From Ciona intestinalis (lineage: Eukaryota > Chordata > Ascidiacea > Phlebobranchia > Cionidae): a stretch of DNA of 64,000 bases. Made by a program: the position numbers and the translations under genes. This document shows, piece after piece, positions 33,161 through 44,709 of the stretch (within the stretch, counting starts at the first letter, position 1; every line of letters starts with the position of its first letter). The notes beneath the pieces are model-generated. The model had not been told where the DNA came from. It did not search any database and saw only the letters and a program-made list of their open reading frames with translations. The stretch lies in assembly GCF_000224145.3 (NCBI RefSeq), contig NW_004190427.2, positions 1 through 64,000 on the forward strand, written 5' to 3'.

Positions 33161-34697
33161 TTGGATATTACTTACAAATAAAATAACACTTAAGGTATCT
33201 GGTGAAAAATCACGTTAGGGTAAAAAAATAAGTCATCTTTTTATAGTTTTCAATTTTATACATTTTATTAAAACGTGGATTTTTTTATTTAGGATAATTT
33301 TTAAGAAATAAAGAACTTGTTTTGGGCATTTTTTTAGAATAAAGGAATTTTTTAAATTGAACAAAATGACTTTTCTGAAATAAAATTTTATGGAAATAAA
33401 AACATCGTTTTCTCTATACCAATATCATTAGGATGAATAAAGGAAATAATAAAATTATTGTTTTAAATAAAAATTTAAACTGAAATAAATAATTCTAGTT
33501 TATTACAGATAGTTACAGATTTTAAAAACATTTAATTTTAATTATAGAATGCCTAAATGGTTAGTTTCTCAATGAAAAGCAAAATGGCGTCGTTTATCGG
33601 TTTGCGTTTAAGAGTTACAATTAACGGAATCAATTTACTTCGAAAATCTTTTTGCCCTTTCAAAAGGTAAATTAACTTTAACTCCTGACTGTCACCTTGA
33701 TTAATAACTAACATTGCAAATTAGTCGAAATCCCGGTCGGGAAGCTATCTCCAACTCAATCTATTTGCGAAATCCGCAGAGACGATCTAGCTGATTCTAC
33801 ACTGTATGGTGGCCAACTAGCGCGCTGGGACCCGGCCCATGGGTCGTCCGGGACGAATCCACCAAGTTAGTGGCGAATCGTCCGAGTTGTCCACTGAGAG
33901 AAGTCTCTGTATTGATGTGTCCGTTGAGACACTGGCTTGCTGGTTTTAAACTCCACGACGCGTGGCCTTCTATACTCTAGTATTCCTGACTAGGACAGAA
34001 AGAAAAAAGGCGGCGCATGTCTTGGAGTAAGGTTCTTTTTCCTCCGTGCCCTCGCGACTGGTTCCTGTCTCATAAATCGGAGCGTGCATCTGTCGACTTT
34101 CGCCTCATTCTCTCTTTCGCTACGAAACGCGTATGCCACCCCTATTTACAAACACCATTGCCGGCGCTGATTCCAAAATCGTGTTTTTCGCATTCACGCA
34201 GATTACTTTTTCCTCCGCTTAACAACAGGCAAATTTACGTTTTTAAAATATGGCACACATATTGAGAAAAGCACAAAAATTAAAAGCTAGAAAGTAAATT
34301 ACATTTTAAAAAATTGTACGTAATTTTTGCTTCAGATATTTTGGTTAGTTATTCTATGTAAAACGTACAATTATTTTTTTTCAAGATTTCAAAAAAATTC
34401 AAATATCAAAATACGAAACTCTGTCCGCCATTTAAAACTTGGGCCTATACTTAAACACGTAACCTAACGAAAAAGAATTGTACAGCCTTTGGAAATAATT
34501 TCGTTGGTTTCGCGATTTTCAAAAGGTTAACAAACATTTTTCAAAAAATAGTACAAAAACGCGCAGAGATAAAATGGATACATTTTATATAAAACAAAAT
34601 TTGTGCCGCGCTAAATCAAATGATTAAACAGAGAAATAATTAAAAACAAACAATCCTTCGTTGTTCTAATCGTATCCGGGCGTGACGAGAGCGCTTG

Positions 34698-35324
34698 TGA
34701 CGTCACAATAGCAATAAAATTCGCCGCCTTTTAGCGTCGCAAGAAAGTTGTGAAGTAATTACAACGTTTGCTAATTTGTTTGTTTTAAAGGTGATAACTG
34801 TAGTTTAAAAAAAACAAAATAATTTTACATTTTTTTTATAAATTTTAGGCAGTTTTGTGGCCTTTGTCGGCTTAAATTGTTCAGCGACTCTAAGTATTAT
34901 TTTTTAACATTTTTTTCGAAATTCTAATTTTGAATACCGTTCTCTTGTTTGTTTTTACGTTTTTTATGGGTTATTTATTTGTTATTTTATGCTTGTCCTA
35001 ACTTCTTCCGTCGTAAAAATTAACATTCGGCAAAAAGTGCAATGCTTTGAATTTTCCAACTCGAAGGCACGCGACCTCGTCTCTGTGACGTCACTGTGCA
35101 CTGCTTTGTGACGTAGGCGAGACAGCAGTGACGACAATGCCTCGTTTACGACTTCACAATGGACAGAGCCGCAAAGTTGCTAAGACAGAACGAAGATTCG
35201 TCGAACAGATGTGGCGACGCGATCGGACTTAAAAAACAAAGAGGGAAATTAACCCAAACAAAAGGGTTGCGTGTTGCAACTCTGTCGACCATATTTCAGA
35301 CGCGCGCATGTGATTGTGACGTCA
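34698..35324. promoter_or_regulatory. CRE-rich block upstream of COE
   Basis: Three perfect CRE palindromes TGACGTCA at 34698-34705, 35086-35093 and 35317-35324, plus a half-site TGACGTA at 35109, lie in a locally GC-richer block about 1.5-2.2 kb upstream of the first COE coding exon. Its role as promoter or enhancer is inference. Confidence 0.4.
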
Positions 35325-36127
35325 CGGAGTATCGATCTTGGCCAGCGAAGAGAACGCGTTGTTAGAACTCGCGCGGAGTAATATCCATATGAGAAATTGG
35401 TTTTATGCGCAAGTTAACCGTTTGATTTATCAAACGGTAAAATTGAATACAGCGGACTAAACAAATGACATTTTTAAGCCATGGCGACTAAAAAGATTAA
35501 TATTTATCACAAAAATGTAAAATTTGCAATTTTAATCCAGTTTGATCAAAATTTAAGTTATTTCTAAAAAATATTTAAAAATCTGGTAAAAATTGTGATA
35601 AATAAAAAGACTGATCTTTTTTGCAATGGTAACTTATATAGCTGCTAAAATTGTCGTGAAGCAACGTCACATATTTCCTAAACCAGGTCACCGTTATAGG
35701 GTGGAGTGTGGGGTATCGAATATCATGGAAATTTGAAATTCGAATAAAGTCGCTGCCGCTCTTATTTCCCGGAAGAATTCATTAAACTTTGCCAGAGACT
35801 TTTCCCTGCAGACAAATAATGGACAGAAATTATATCGAGTTGAAAAAACAAAGACGTGGCCCGACTTTTAGTTATTTTAATTAGCCAGCCGCCACTTTAG
35901 CACACCGCCTAGGGATTCGAACCCACCGAAAGGTTTGCTTCCTGGCACAAAAACGTCCTACGGGAACGATTGTCACGTCATAATGAGGTCTATTGAACCA
36001 ATAAGGACGGGTGAACCTGTTACCGCGCACGTCTTGTTTGTTTAAAAGTGTCTGGTGTAGAATGATGACTTCCTCAGCGACCGAAGTGCCCATACAAGTT
36101 AATAGATACTGGCTGTATTTTGTACTA

Positions 36128-36325
36128 TATATGTAGGGTGGGAAAGATGGGACACATTTAGCACAAATATTCAAAGATCCTGATCTTGTTTCAAACAATT
36201 AACAACAGTCTATTAGAGCCGTGGGGATACGGTTTAATAATTATTTGAATGTTCTTTGTTTACCACCAAATGGGACAAAAAAGGGAATGAAAAGTTCTCC
36301 CATCTCCCCCCACCGTACTACATAA
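36128..36325 (+). repeat. MITE, complete
   Basis: ATGTAGGGTGGGAAAGATGG at the left; TCTCCCATCTCCCCCCACCG at the right. Confidence 0.87.
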
Positions 36326-36363
36326 TAATTTAAAAGATAGTGGTACCGAGTAAAACGAAACAC

Positions 36364-36663
36364 AATAGTAGGTTGGGGTAATATGGTCCTTGTTTTAGTT
36401 GTGTTTTTTATCCCGTCGTATTTGGTATTTGGTAGTAAACGCAGAAAATTTAAAATATCATATAACCGTATACTCACGATTCGAAAAGACGCTTAATTGT
36501 GATATGTAAAAACACGCTTAGTAAATATGAGACACGATTAATAAACGTATATAGTATCCCCACAACTCCCATAGATTTTGTTTAAGAAAAAATGTTTAAG
36601 ACACAATTAGGGTGTTTGGATGTTATATGCTAAAGGTGTCCCACCTTACACCACAGTACTATA
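36364..36663 (-). repeat. MITE, enlarged by internal duplication
   Basis: AATAGTAGGTTGGGGTAATA at the left and GTCCCACCTTACACCACAGT at the right enclose ~300 bp. The segment with CGTATACTCACGATT... and GTATCCCCACAACTCC... repeats the same internal part twice. Confidence 0.65.
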
Positions 36664-37148
36664 AATTAACAATTACGTATAGCGACCAAACTTTAAAAAA
36701 TATGTTCAATTAATTAGAATATTAGATCCTTTCTCTTTCTTAGAGAAGCTGTAAACAGTTGGTGGCATCAGGTGTTGCGGGTTGTCACCTGTTCAAGGCA
36801 TATAACTACAACCCCGCGGGGACCAGTTCCACCAACTGGTGCATCAGTGTGTTAACCCCACGAGATTGATTTGCAACTGGGCTATATTTAGAGATATAAC
36901 GCGACCAAAATGTTATTAATCATTGTAACATTCTAATAAAATGTTAATATTTAGAAATATACCGGGATTTAAAAATATAACAGGAGTAAAATAGTATCAC
37001 GTATTGTAACATTTCAATAAAATGTTAATATTTAGAAATGTGATTTATTTTCCACTGCTGAGCTATATTTAGAAAAATATGGGATTGCTTTGGAAGCGTA
37101 TTTTTAAAAACACTGTGTCTCGCTTTTTGCTTGACATTTAAAGTATCC

Positions 37149-37346
37149 CCTAGGGTGGGGGAAGATGGGACACCTTTTCAATCAATTTTCTCCTCCAAAT
37201 TGATAATAAACACACATTTAACGATTTTTTATAAAACTTTATCCTCCCGGCTCGCGTCGACCGTTGGTAATTGTTTAAAACACGATCAGGATATTTGGTT
37301 ATTATGTGTCAAATGTGTCCCATCTTCCCCCACCCTACTATACATT
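37149..37346 (-). repeat. MITE, complete
   Basis: CCTAGGGTGGGGGAAGATGG at the left; GTCCCATCTTCCCCCACCCT at the right. The terminal repeats are nearly perfect. Confidence 0.9.
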
Positions 37347-38065
37347 TGTAGTAAATTTCAATAAAATGGTCTATATATATTGTTTTCCAAGTACCAACAA
37401 TTACATTTGTAGTGTGGCGTGCATTTAAACTTACAAAGAGACTACGTCACCTAGTCGTATCACATTTATTACTATGTGGTAATATGCGGTACCGTTGGCA
37501 CATATATCACGTATTTACCTGGTTAGAGCAGTTAGAGCTGCGAGGCTATGGGTTATACAAAACCGAATTTGATTTTTTTACTACCAAATGAAACGAGAAG
37601 ATGTAAAACCCATTTCGTCATATATTTCTCCTCAAAGTTACAAGGACAAATGAGTTTCGCCGAAAGATTGTTAAAGCTATGTCCATTATTTAGATCGACT
37701 TCCGCTGGTGTTTAGTATTGTGGGTTTATAAATTCGGCGTGACTTTAAATTACAACGCTAACCAAGTATCAAGATTAATGAGGCAACGCAGCAGATGGAG
37801 TTAATGGTGATTTCCTCGCTTTTTCACCAAGCAGAATTCGCGACCGGAACGAATAGCGAAGATGCGACGAGATCCTCTGTTTTGCTAGATTAAGAACGCG
37901 ACTGATCGGCTCAATCACTATAAAGCTCCTAATCATCGCTTGTTTGTATACATAACGCAACGACCGCCAAATGTCGATGTGAGAATTCATATCCCGAAGT
38001 TTTAGCTACGGTTTGGGCATATCGTGGGAAAAAAATTGACTCCGTCTATATATAATTCAAGTATA

Positions 38066-38130
38066 ATACTATGGGGTAAGATAGGTTACAGTTATGGTGT
38101 ATAAAAGCATATCCCGACTTACCTCACTCA
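38066..38130 (+). repeat. MITE fragment
   Basis: ATACTATGGGGTAAGATAGG joined to ATATCCCGACTTACCTCACT: a copy with almost all of its middle deleted. Confidence 0.45.
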
Positions 38131-38246
38131 TGTATTGAGTAGGCCATGCCTCACCCAATCATATAACAAGTTAGGGCAACCTGGTTTAAGATTTTCTCTA
38201 GTTAGGAAGTATGAGTGTCTGTGTCGTCCAATGTGTGAAAAGTATT

Positions 38247-38272
38247 GTTTGTTTGTTTGTTTGTTTGTTGTT
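38247..38272. repeat. (TTTG)n microsatellite
   Basis: TTGTTTGTTTGTTTGTTTGT, about six units. Confidence 0.9.
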
Positions 38273-39799
38273 CTTGTATTTAAATTTAGAAATCGGCTCA
38301 GATCGGCCCAATGTATAGCAGAGTCCATGTACCTGTATGACATCATACATATATTGTATAGGTATTAGACATGAAGCGATTTTGCAAAATTAACAACGCG
38401 CTTATTATTACCCAACATGATTTACAAGTTTTGTTATTTTTACGAGAGAAAACCGCCGTCAAAACTGACTTTCGTCGCTTCGCGCTGAGCGATAATTCGA
38501 GTCGCCCGCTGGGCCTTGGTGCCTCAGTCGAGCTGGCCTGTCACCTCCACAATAGGGCTCCGCATTTATCGGTTTCGCTTGGTAGAATACGGACGACACA
38601 AACCAACAGTTTATCGAATTTGCTTTCGTGGTAAAGTTTTTCCGACGCACCGCCTTTGCGCAATAAAATCAAAGAGTTGAAATCGTGGCGAATATCAAAC
38701 TCAGTGTGACGCATAGTCGACACTGTGACGTAACAATCGTGGAACAATAACACGCTCGATCCCTGCAGCGGCGTAAACTTTTCGACGATGTTCATTGATT
38801 CGATGATTAATGGCATCGATATATATAAAGGTAAATAAAGCGAGTCTAACACGATACGCCTCTGCAACAATACGTTTGCATGTGTATTGATACGCGTGGT
38901 ACCTCTGCTGTATTGAAGTGGTTCAGGATAAACCTTTGCAAAAAACGCAAAAAAACATGACCTAAAATGCCGCAAAAACACGCGAAGTTTTGCTTGTTTT
39001 CCATGGCCATATTTGACTGTATAAATGTTCACATCATATATGCAAGCATGTTAATATTCGTTCCTTTTTAAAAGTTTACTAAAAAGAAAATATGTTTGCA
39101 ATAGGCGTAATATTAATTGAATATCCCTATGCTGCGTATGTTTCTAGCGTATTACGGTTTTAGCTCTCATCCGCCAACCCAAGCCAGCAGACCAAGCAAG
39201 TCGATATTTCACATGTATAATTAATGTCTTCACGCTCGGCCACGATAGGCGCATATGGCGCGAAACGCAGAAAAGACAGAGGAAGGCGCTGGCTTCGGCA
39301 CGGCTATTTACGACTACTCGAGATTGGACTATAGTTACATAATACACAATTCTTAACGTATTGAAACCCGGAACATGTTTTAGACTTCGAAAAGTCTACG
39401 ATTCCGGCCATGTTACGTCGAATGCCTTATTCTGATTTATGTGTTTTATGGAAGTCGCTCTTGTTTTCCAACTCGAACACGATTTGGGTTAAAAACACGA
39501 TCTTCCGTTTGCGTTCCCGACTGACATACGTCCGATAAGGGTCCATAAATTAAACTGCGCGTTTAATAAGATCTTATAGCTGGAGCGGCAGAATGGGAAT
39601 CGAATTAGGCAGCGAATTGAGACGAAAGAGTGGTGTAACCGAAGGCGACATACGTCCCGTAAAAGATTAGATCGCCCCCTTCCCCCATATGTTACTTTCT
39701 CTCGCCACGCCGGATGTTTAGCCGACTATTTGCTGCCTCTAGCGGCAAAAGAGATAAAGTGATGAAATGCGAATGCTTACAGTCAATTTAAAATAGTGT

Positions 39800-39990
39800 A
39801 TATGGTATGGTGGGAAAATATGGATACGTTAGCATATAAAACACCCCGTATTTGCTAACCGTGTTTTAACAATCGTTTTGAGTCGTGAGGCTTCAGGTGT
39901 ACAATTATGTAATTATGCTTCTGCTTACTACTAAATGGTACAAAAAAATAAAAAAATGTACCGTGGACCATCTTACCCCAACTTACTAAA
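39800..39990 (+). repeat. MITE, diverged
   Basis: TATGGTATGGTGGGAAAATA at the left; GACCATCTTACCCCAACTTA at the right. Confidence 0.72.
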
Positions 39991-40646
39991 CACATAACAT
40001 TTGTGTGGTACATGTATAGGACGAACATTTGACGTATAACAACTTGAACGATATATTTTGGTGCGCTGATCGTTACAAAACTTGTTTTCGTATTTTTTTG
40101 CATTTAACCAATTGCAAAGCAGTTTGTGTCTGTATGTTTTGTTCTGTTATTCGACTCGTTCAACAGTTGCCACTTAGCAATTTCCCGTTAGTTACATTAG
40201 CCTTATGGCGTCGATGGAGAAGTATATACCGCAGGAAATTAAAGTAAAACTTTGGTCGATCAATCCACCAAGCTTCCGCACTTAGTGGTAATGCAGAAGT
40301 GCAGGCGACGCCGCAGCACAGGAAACTCGAGTCTACGCTGCCCGAGCGAGTTTCAAATCCCTGGTCAGAATGTAAAGCCGACTTAATCCTTCATCTGAAT
40401 AAACAACAGCTCCGCTGCCACGCGTGTGTTGTCAAAACAGCTACTAGCTTCTAATAAACATATCTATTGCGGATTTAGTAGTCGGAGTATGGATTAATGC
40501 TCTGAATGTAATTCTTAATCAATTCGAGATAAAATCCTATTTTTAATTGGAAATTCTACGCATTGGAGATATGGAATTTGATTTGAAGCAATTCTAGCAG
40601 GTTATACAGCAACAATAAAGAAAAGTATTAATAAAAGAAATATTAT

Positions 40647-40705
40647 TTGACTTAATAGGATGGTCACTGTTTTTTTTTCGTTTATTGTCCCATTCGGTGA
40701 TAAAC
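40647..40705 (-). repeat. MITE fragment
   Basis: Short left part with GTCCCATTCGGTGATAAACA, interrupted at once by the next copy. Confidence 0.5.
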
Positions 40706-40706
40706 A

Positions 40707-40880
40707 TATAGTAGGCTTGGGGAAGATGGAACACCCTTAGCACATAATATCCAAATATCCTGATCGTGTTTTAAAAAATTAACAACAGTCTATGGGAGTC
40801 GTGAGGATACGGTTTTATAATCCTTTGAACGTTCTTTGTTTACTACTAAATCGGACGGGCCCCCCCATCTTACTATACAA
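40707..40880 (+). repeat. MITE with internal deletion
   Basis: ATAGTAGGCTTGGGGAAGAT at the left; a jump from TACTAAATCGGACGGG to CCCCCCATCTTACTATA removes the A-rich part near the right end. Confidence 0.75.
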
Positions 40881-41028
40881 TATTTACAAAACTATATTTA
40901 CTCCAAAAAAGCGTTGTAAATTGATAAAAACACGACTGAAACGGTGTACCATTTCCCCCATCTTACTATACAATATTTACAAAACTATATTTACTCCAAA
41001 AAAGCGTTGTAAATTGATAAAAACACGA
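40862..41028. repeat. Perfect 74-bp tandem repeat, 93-bp period
   Basis: CCCCCATCTTACTATACAAT through AAACACGA is identical at 40862-40935 and 40955-41028. The unit includes the right end of the neighbouring MITE plus flanking DNA. Confidence 0.93.
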
Positions 41029-41155
41029 TTATGAAAGATGGAATATTATGTGATATCTATCTTACCCACATCACCACTCATAAGCACTTTCGCTTTTATA
41101 ATGTACAAATTATTATTTAAAATTGTAAAGAATGCGATGTAGTCGGCGCCGTTAA

Positions 41156-41283
41156 ATAGAACAGGCTGGGGGAGATGGGACACACTTTCATTTTGGTCTG
41201 GTTCTATTTTAAACAAAGAAATTTCAAAGAATTATAAAACCGTATCCTCACGACTCTTTATAGGTTATTTAAAGTTGTCGACT
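41156..41283 (-). repeat. MITE, truncated
   Basis: GAACAGGCTGGGGGAGATGG at the left and GAATTATAAAACCGTATCCT in the middle; it ends after the CTTTATAGG part where the next copy begins. Confidence 0.65.
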
Positions 41284-41285
41284 TG

Positions 41286-41475
41286 TATATATAATGGGAT
41301 GGGGAGAGATGGGAAATCTTTTTATTGTCGCAATTGGATGTAAACAAAGAAAATTCAAAGAATTATAAAACCATATCCTCACGACTGCCATAGACCGCTG
41401 TTAATTGTTTAAAAAACGATCAGGATATTTAAATAATATGTGCTGAAGGTGTCCTGTCTTTCCCCATCCTACTCT
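41286..41475 (-). repeat. MITE, complete
   Basis: TATAATGGGATGGGGAGAGA at the left; GTCCTGTCTTTCCCCATCCT at the right. Confidence 0.85.
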
Positions 41476-41529
41476 ACATTAAAAATGAAAAATCTTCTCC
41501 AAATTACTACTCACAAAGTTAAATATGTG

Positions 41530-41575
41530 GTAAGCGGGCACGAGGTGCATGTAAAAGTCGTCCGTTTTAAAAACG
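41530..41575 (+). repeat. SINE fragment
   Basis: GTAAGCGGGCACGAGGTGCA and a few following bases match the plus-orientation SINE body only. Confidence 0.45.
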
Positions 41576-41879
41576 ACCGTAGCTGACCCTTAAAACAATC
41601 TACGTTTATTCAGTCATTTTTAATTCAGAGTTGCAACGTTGTTCCGGCAGTACCTATGTGTTTAACAAAATATTGCTCAAACAAAACCAAATTTCCAAAA
41701 TCTTAGGAAAAAGGAGGTGTTTACTGTTACTGCATTCCGGTGGCGTTTTAAGATATAGAAGGCTCCCCCGCAAGGCTTGTACGTGGCCCCCTTCTTTATC
41801 ACTACATCTGGTGACCCGTAAAACAATTCAACTCAAACTGTTACATATAGGTCTCACTATTGGCGCAAATTGACGTGTT

Positions 41880-42150
41880 TAAAGGGGGGTTCTAATTTGC
41901 GGCGTAGGCCCCCAAAAATTGTTGGCTTAAACCCCTCCCTTATACTGTAAAACCCCCCATTTTACAAACTTATTTAAATTGCCACGTACGTTGTCATGTT
42001 ATTGGGTTACGACGGTGAAGCTTATTTTACGACGTAACAACAATTTATATGTGGTTAATTTTCTATCGGGTATTATAGTGGGCCCCTAATTCGTGTGAGC
42101 CCCCCCCCCCCCGCGGCTGCGGGGTTTGCGGGATCGATGATACGCCACTG
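41880..42150. repeat. Possible unclassified transposon remnant with C/G runs
   Basis: Runs of G and C (AAAGGGGGGTT, AACCCCTCCC, AAACCCCCCA, and a 13-C run at ~42100) alternate in a way seen at ends of some DNA transposons. No complete terminal repeats or target duplication were made out. Confidence 0.25.
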
Positions 42151-42573
42151 CTGCATTCTATGCGCACACTTGCCGATTTCCAGCTCGCTGGTTATTGGCT
42201 AGTAAAGCACGGGCGCCATATAGCGACGTTAAAAAACTGAGCTTAAATAGTGACTTTTCCGATTTAAGCATATTTTGTAAATAAAATACTACAATAACTA
42301 AAGGGAGTTGTGGTACTGGATAAGCAAAAGATGGATTAATTGAAAACATTTAACTGGAGGTAATGTTTATTTTGTGGTTTAAGTATCTTATCCTTAAAAT
42401 ATACAGTAACAAACAGTTTTTAATGTAATTAGTTAGCCTACTTTGCACGAAAATTGTTGACTTATTTTAACTCTAATTACTAAAGAGGTTTTTTTAAAAA
42501 TCAACTTGGACCGAATTGTTTATCTGCCAAATTATACTGCAAAAGTAACAAAAAATAGGTTTGGTATACAATA

Positions 42574-44090
42574 CTATACAGTATACATGATCAGTAAAAT
42601 TTGCAAATAATGCAAATCACGGTTATCAGTCTTGAGGTTTAGGTACAGAATTGCAAAACACAATGGTAGATTGAAATTCCAAATTATGCAAAACCAAATA
42701 TCAATTTTTATCCTTGCACCATAGATACCTAAACATAGGTATCTATGCTTGCACATTCTCTCTACTGCATTAAGCAAGAGAGCAATATCTTGTTTTCTTG
42801 TCATTCCATGGTCTCCACATTTCCGCATTGTCATGTCCACCATTGTGACATCAGAAACATTGTTTTCAAAGAATTCTAAAGTTAGTTTCCAAGGTACATT
42901 CATGTCTTTTATACCTTGTATAATATGTAAGTCACAAGGAAGGTCTAATTTTGCTGATTTTTCCGGAAAAAGGTCATATTTGTCCATTCCTTCATATAAA
43001 GCATATGTGCCAGCAAGTGTTTGCAAAGGTTTAGAAAGCAGGGCCACTCTTGCTTTAGATTNCAGGGCTGTCATCATTAAATATATGACGCCACATTCGA
43101 GCAGTGCGTATGAAATGAAAAGCACCGGACACTCCTATCATACCGACCACTTTTTCAGGAAATCTTTTGGCAATGTGTAGCATTATGAAAGCACCCATGC
43201 TGGATCCAACTATAACCTAAATGCAATACAGTATTTATTTCTAGGCACCAAATCAGGGGTGTTTGGGGTGACAGGTTGCCAACTATTTAAAACGGGGCTG
43301 TTATTTTAAAACAGGGCTCTCGTTGGTAAAAACATGTCATGCTAGTATTAATCTTTTAATTTTTTTTATTTGGTCTTTAGGCGACACCAAAATACAATGT
43401 CTACCAAAAATTTATGGCATAAAGTATTTCATACCAAAACTTAATTACCTGTGGGCCAGAGGTTAACTTGGTGAACATTTCTATTCCATCTTCAACCCAG
43501 TCTTTTATATTGCCCACATAGTTTGCGGAACTTGATGCATATGTCCCACTGTAATCAAACCTGAGGAATGGTTGGCTAGAATCTCTGTTGGAATTGCAGA
43601 GGTATTACATATCACTAACTTATAATAGTATCAGTATGAGTACACATACAACGTAATTTCACATATGTTGATGTAAAAGTCTGCAGCTGGTATATACCAG
43701 AAACAATGTGTTTATTCTCTTTAGCCATGATAACTAAGATGGGAAAAGTATACAAAGGCGAAAAGATAGGTAGTAACGGTAACATGATTATGAATAAAAC
43801 AGAAAAAAGGCAAAACGTTCGTAGTAATCACCGCTGTTCAGTTTAATTCTTTATGAAACTTGTGTAAAAATGTCCTGTGTTATTAGCATGACAAATATAA
43901 GCTTGTATTTTTCCGACTATTGTAATATTATCCAATACCTGCATAGTTGCTCCATTGCCAAAGCTTTAGGGCTGTTCATACTGGACATCAATCCAGATAA
44001 ATACAAAACTCCAGGTTTTTTATTGCCTTTTAGATTTACATAAGCCAACGAAGGCTTACCAATACATTCTAAATATTTAACTGCATTCAT
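42574..44090 (-). CDS. ABHD10-like serine hydrolase, paralogue B
   Basis: ABHD10 proteins are alpha/beta hydrolases (mitochondrial S-depalmitoylase and acyl-glucuronide esterase in mammals). Exons 44090..43939, 43584..43449 and 43216..42574 have the same boundaries and phases as paralogue A. Key features are FDYSG, the nucleophile elbow VGSSMG, IQGIKDMNVPW and the histidine in RKCGDHGM. At 43062 the assembly has a single N. Read as a base it shifts the frame; leaving it out gives an uninterrupted, family-like protein of 309 residues, so an assembly artefact is more likely than a pseudogene. The predicted C-terminus runs ~55 residues past that of paralogue A and is hydrophobic, which may mean an unseen splice or simple read-through. 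The annotated acid residue sits as KDMNVPW rather than KDDVVPW. Confidence 0.8.
42720..42747. repeat. Inverted repeat at the end of paralogue B
   Basis: CATAGATACCT and its exact reverse complement flank AAACAT. It lies where similarity to paralogue A ends. Confidence 0.9.
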
Positions 44091-44709
44091 ATTAATGTGT
44101 ATTCCTACAACAGAAAGAATTTTGTATTTGAAGTCAGGTGTTATAGTGCGATTTTTTTAGTTGCACATACGGTATAATACAACAGTTATTTGAGGGCATT
44201 TAAATGTGTTAAAGTATTATTACAATGTAAATATTTAAAAGTATTTATTCAATGTATATTCCTACAACAGAAAGAATTTCATATTGAGGTGTTATAGTAC
44301 GTTTGTTTAGTTGCCCATACGGTATAATACAACAGTTATTCAGGGTTTTTTAAGGTTATTTAAGTATTATTACAATGTCCACACTCCACACACGAAGTGC
44401 TAAAAATTAAAAACTAAAAAAAAGACAGATTTAAAAAGGGTTAACCTTTTTGTAAAAAAGCGGCAATAATTTTGATTTTTGTAAAAGGTATATTCAATTA
44501 ATAAAAGACAGTTTTAGTTTTTTGCATTATGTTTTTGATGATTTATAGTTAAAATTAATTATATAATAAAAGTATTTCAAGAACTGTTACTTTTAAAAAA
44601 TATTATTGTTTGACGATACAGCATTAAATAAAAGTACACATATATGGTCTCCTTTTAAACTTATACGGGAACTCCAGTGGACCACTGACATTATTTAAAG
44701 AATAATACA

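Larger units (their letters stand above)
33161..42573. other. Gene-poor region upstream of COE
   Basis: No gene can be supported over 9.4 kb. 33700-34250 and 34680-35370 are GC-richer and probably hold the COE promoter or 5' non-coding exons. 35690-42130 contains about ten MITE copies or fragments, a SINE scrap, short tandem repeats and unassigned blocks. Non-repetitive stretches with homeodomain/E-box-like words occur at 37735-37990 and 39540-39780. The longest open frame, 163 codons at 38541-39032 on the minus strand, has no recognisable domain. Confidence 0.5.

Noticed and set aside
36741-36880. A second SINE family (GTTCAAGGC B-box-like word)
   Set aside because: Only one copy in the window and no clear head, body or tail; too little support.
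33161-42573. LTR retrotransposon or virus-derived element in the gene-poor region
   Set aside because: No long terminal direct repeats, primer-binding site or recognisable protein remnants were seen here or elsewhere in the window.
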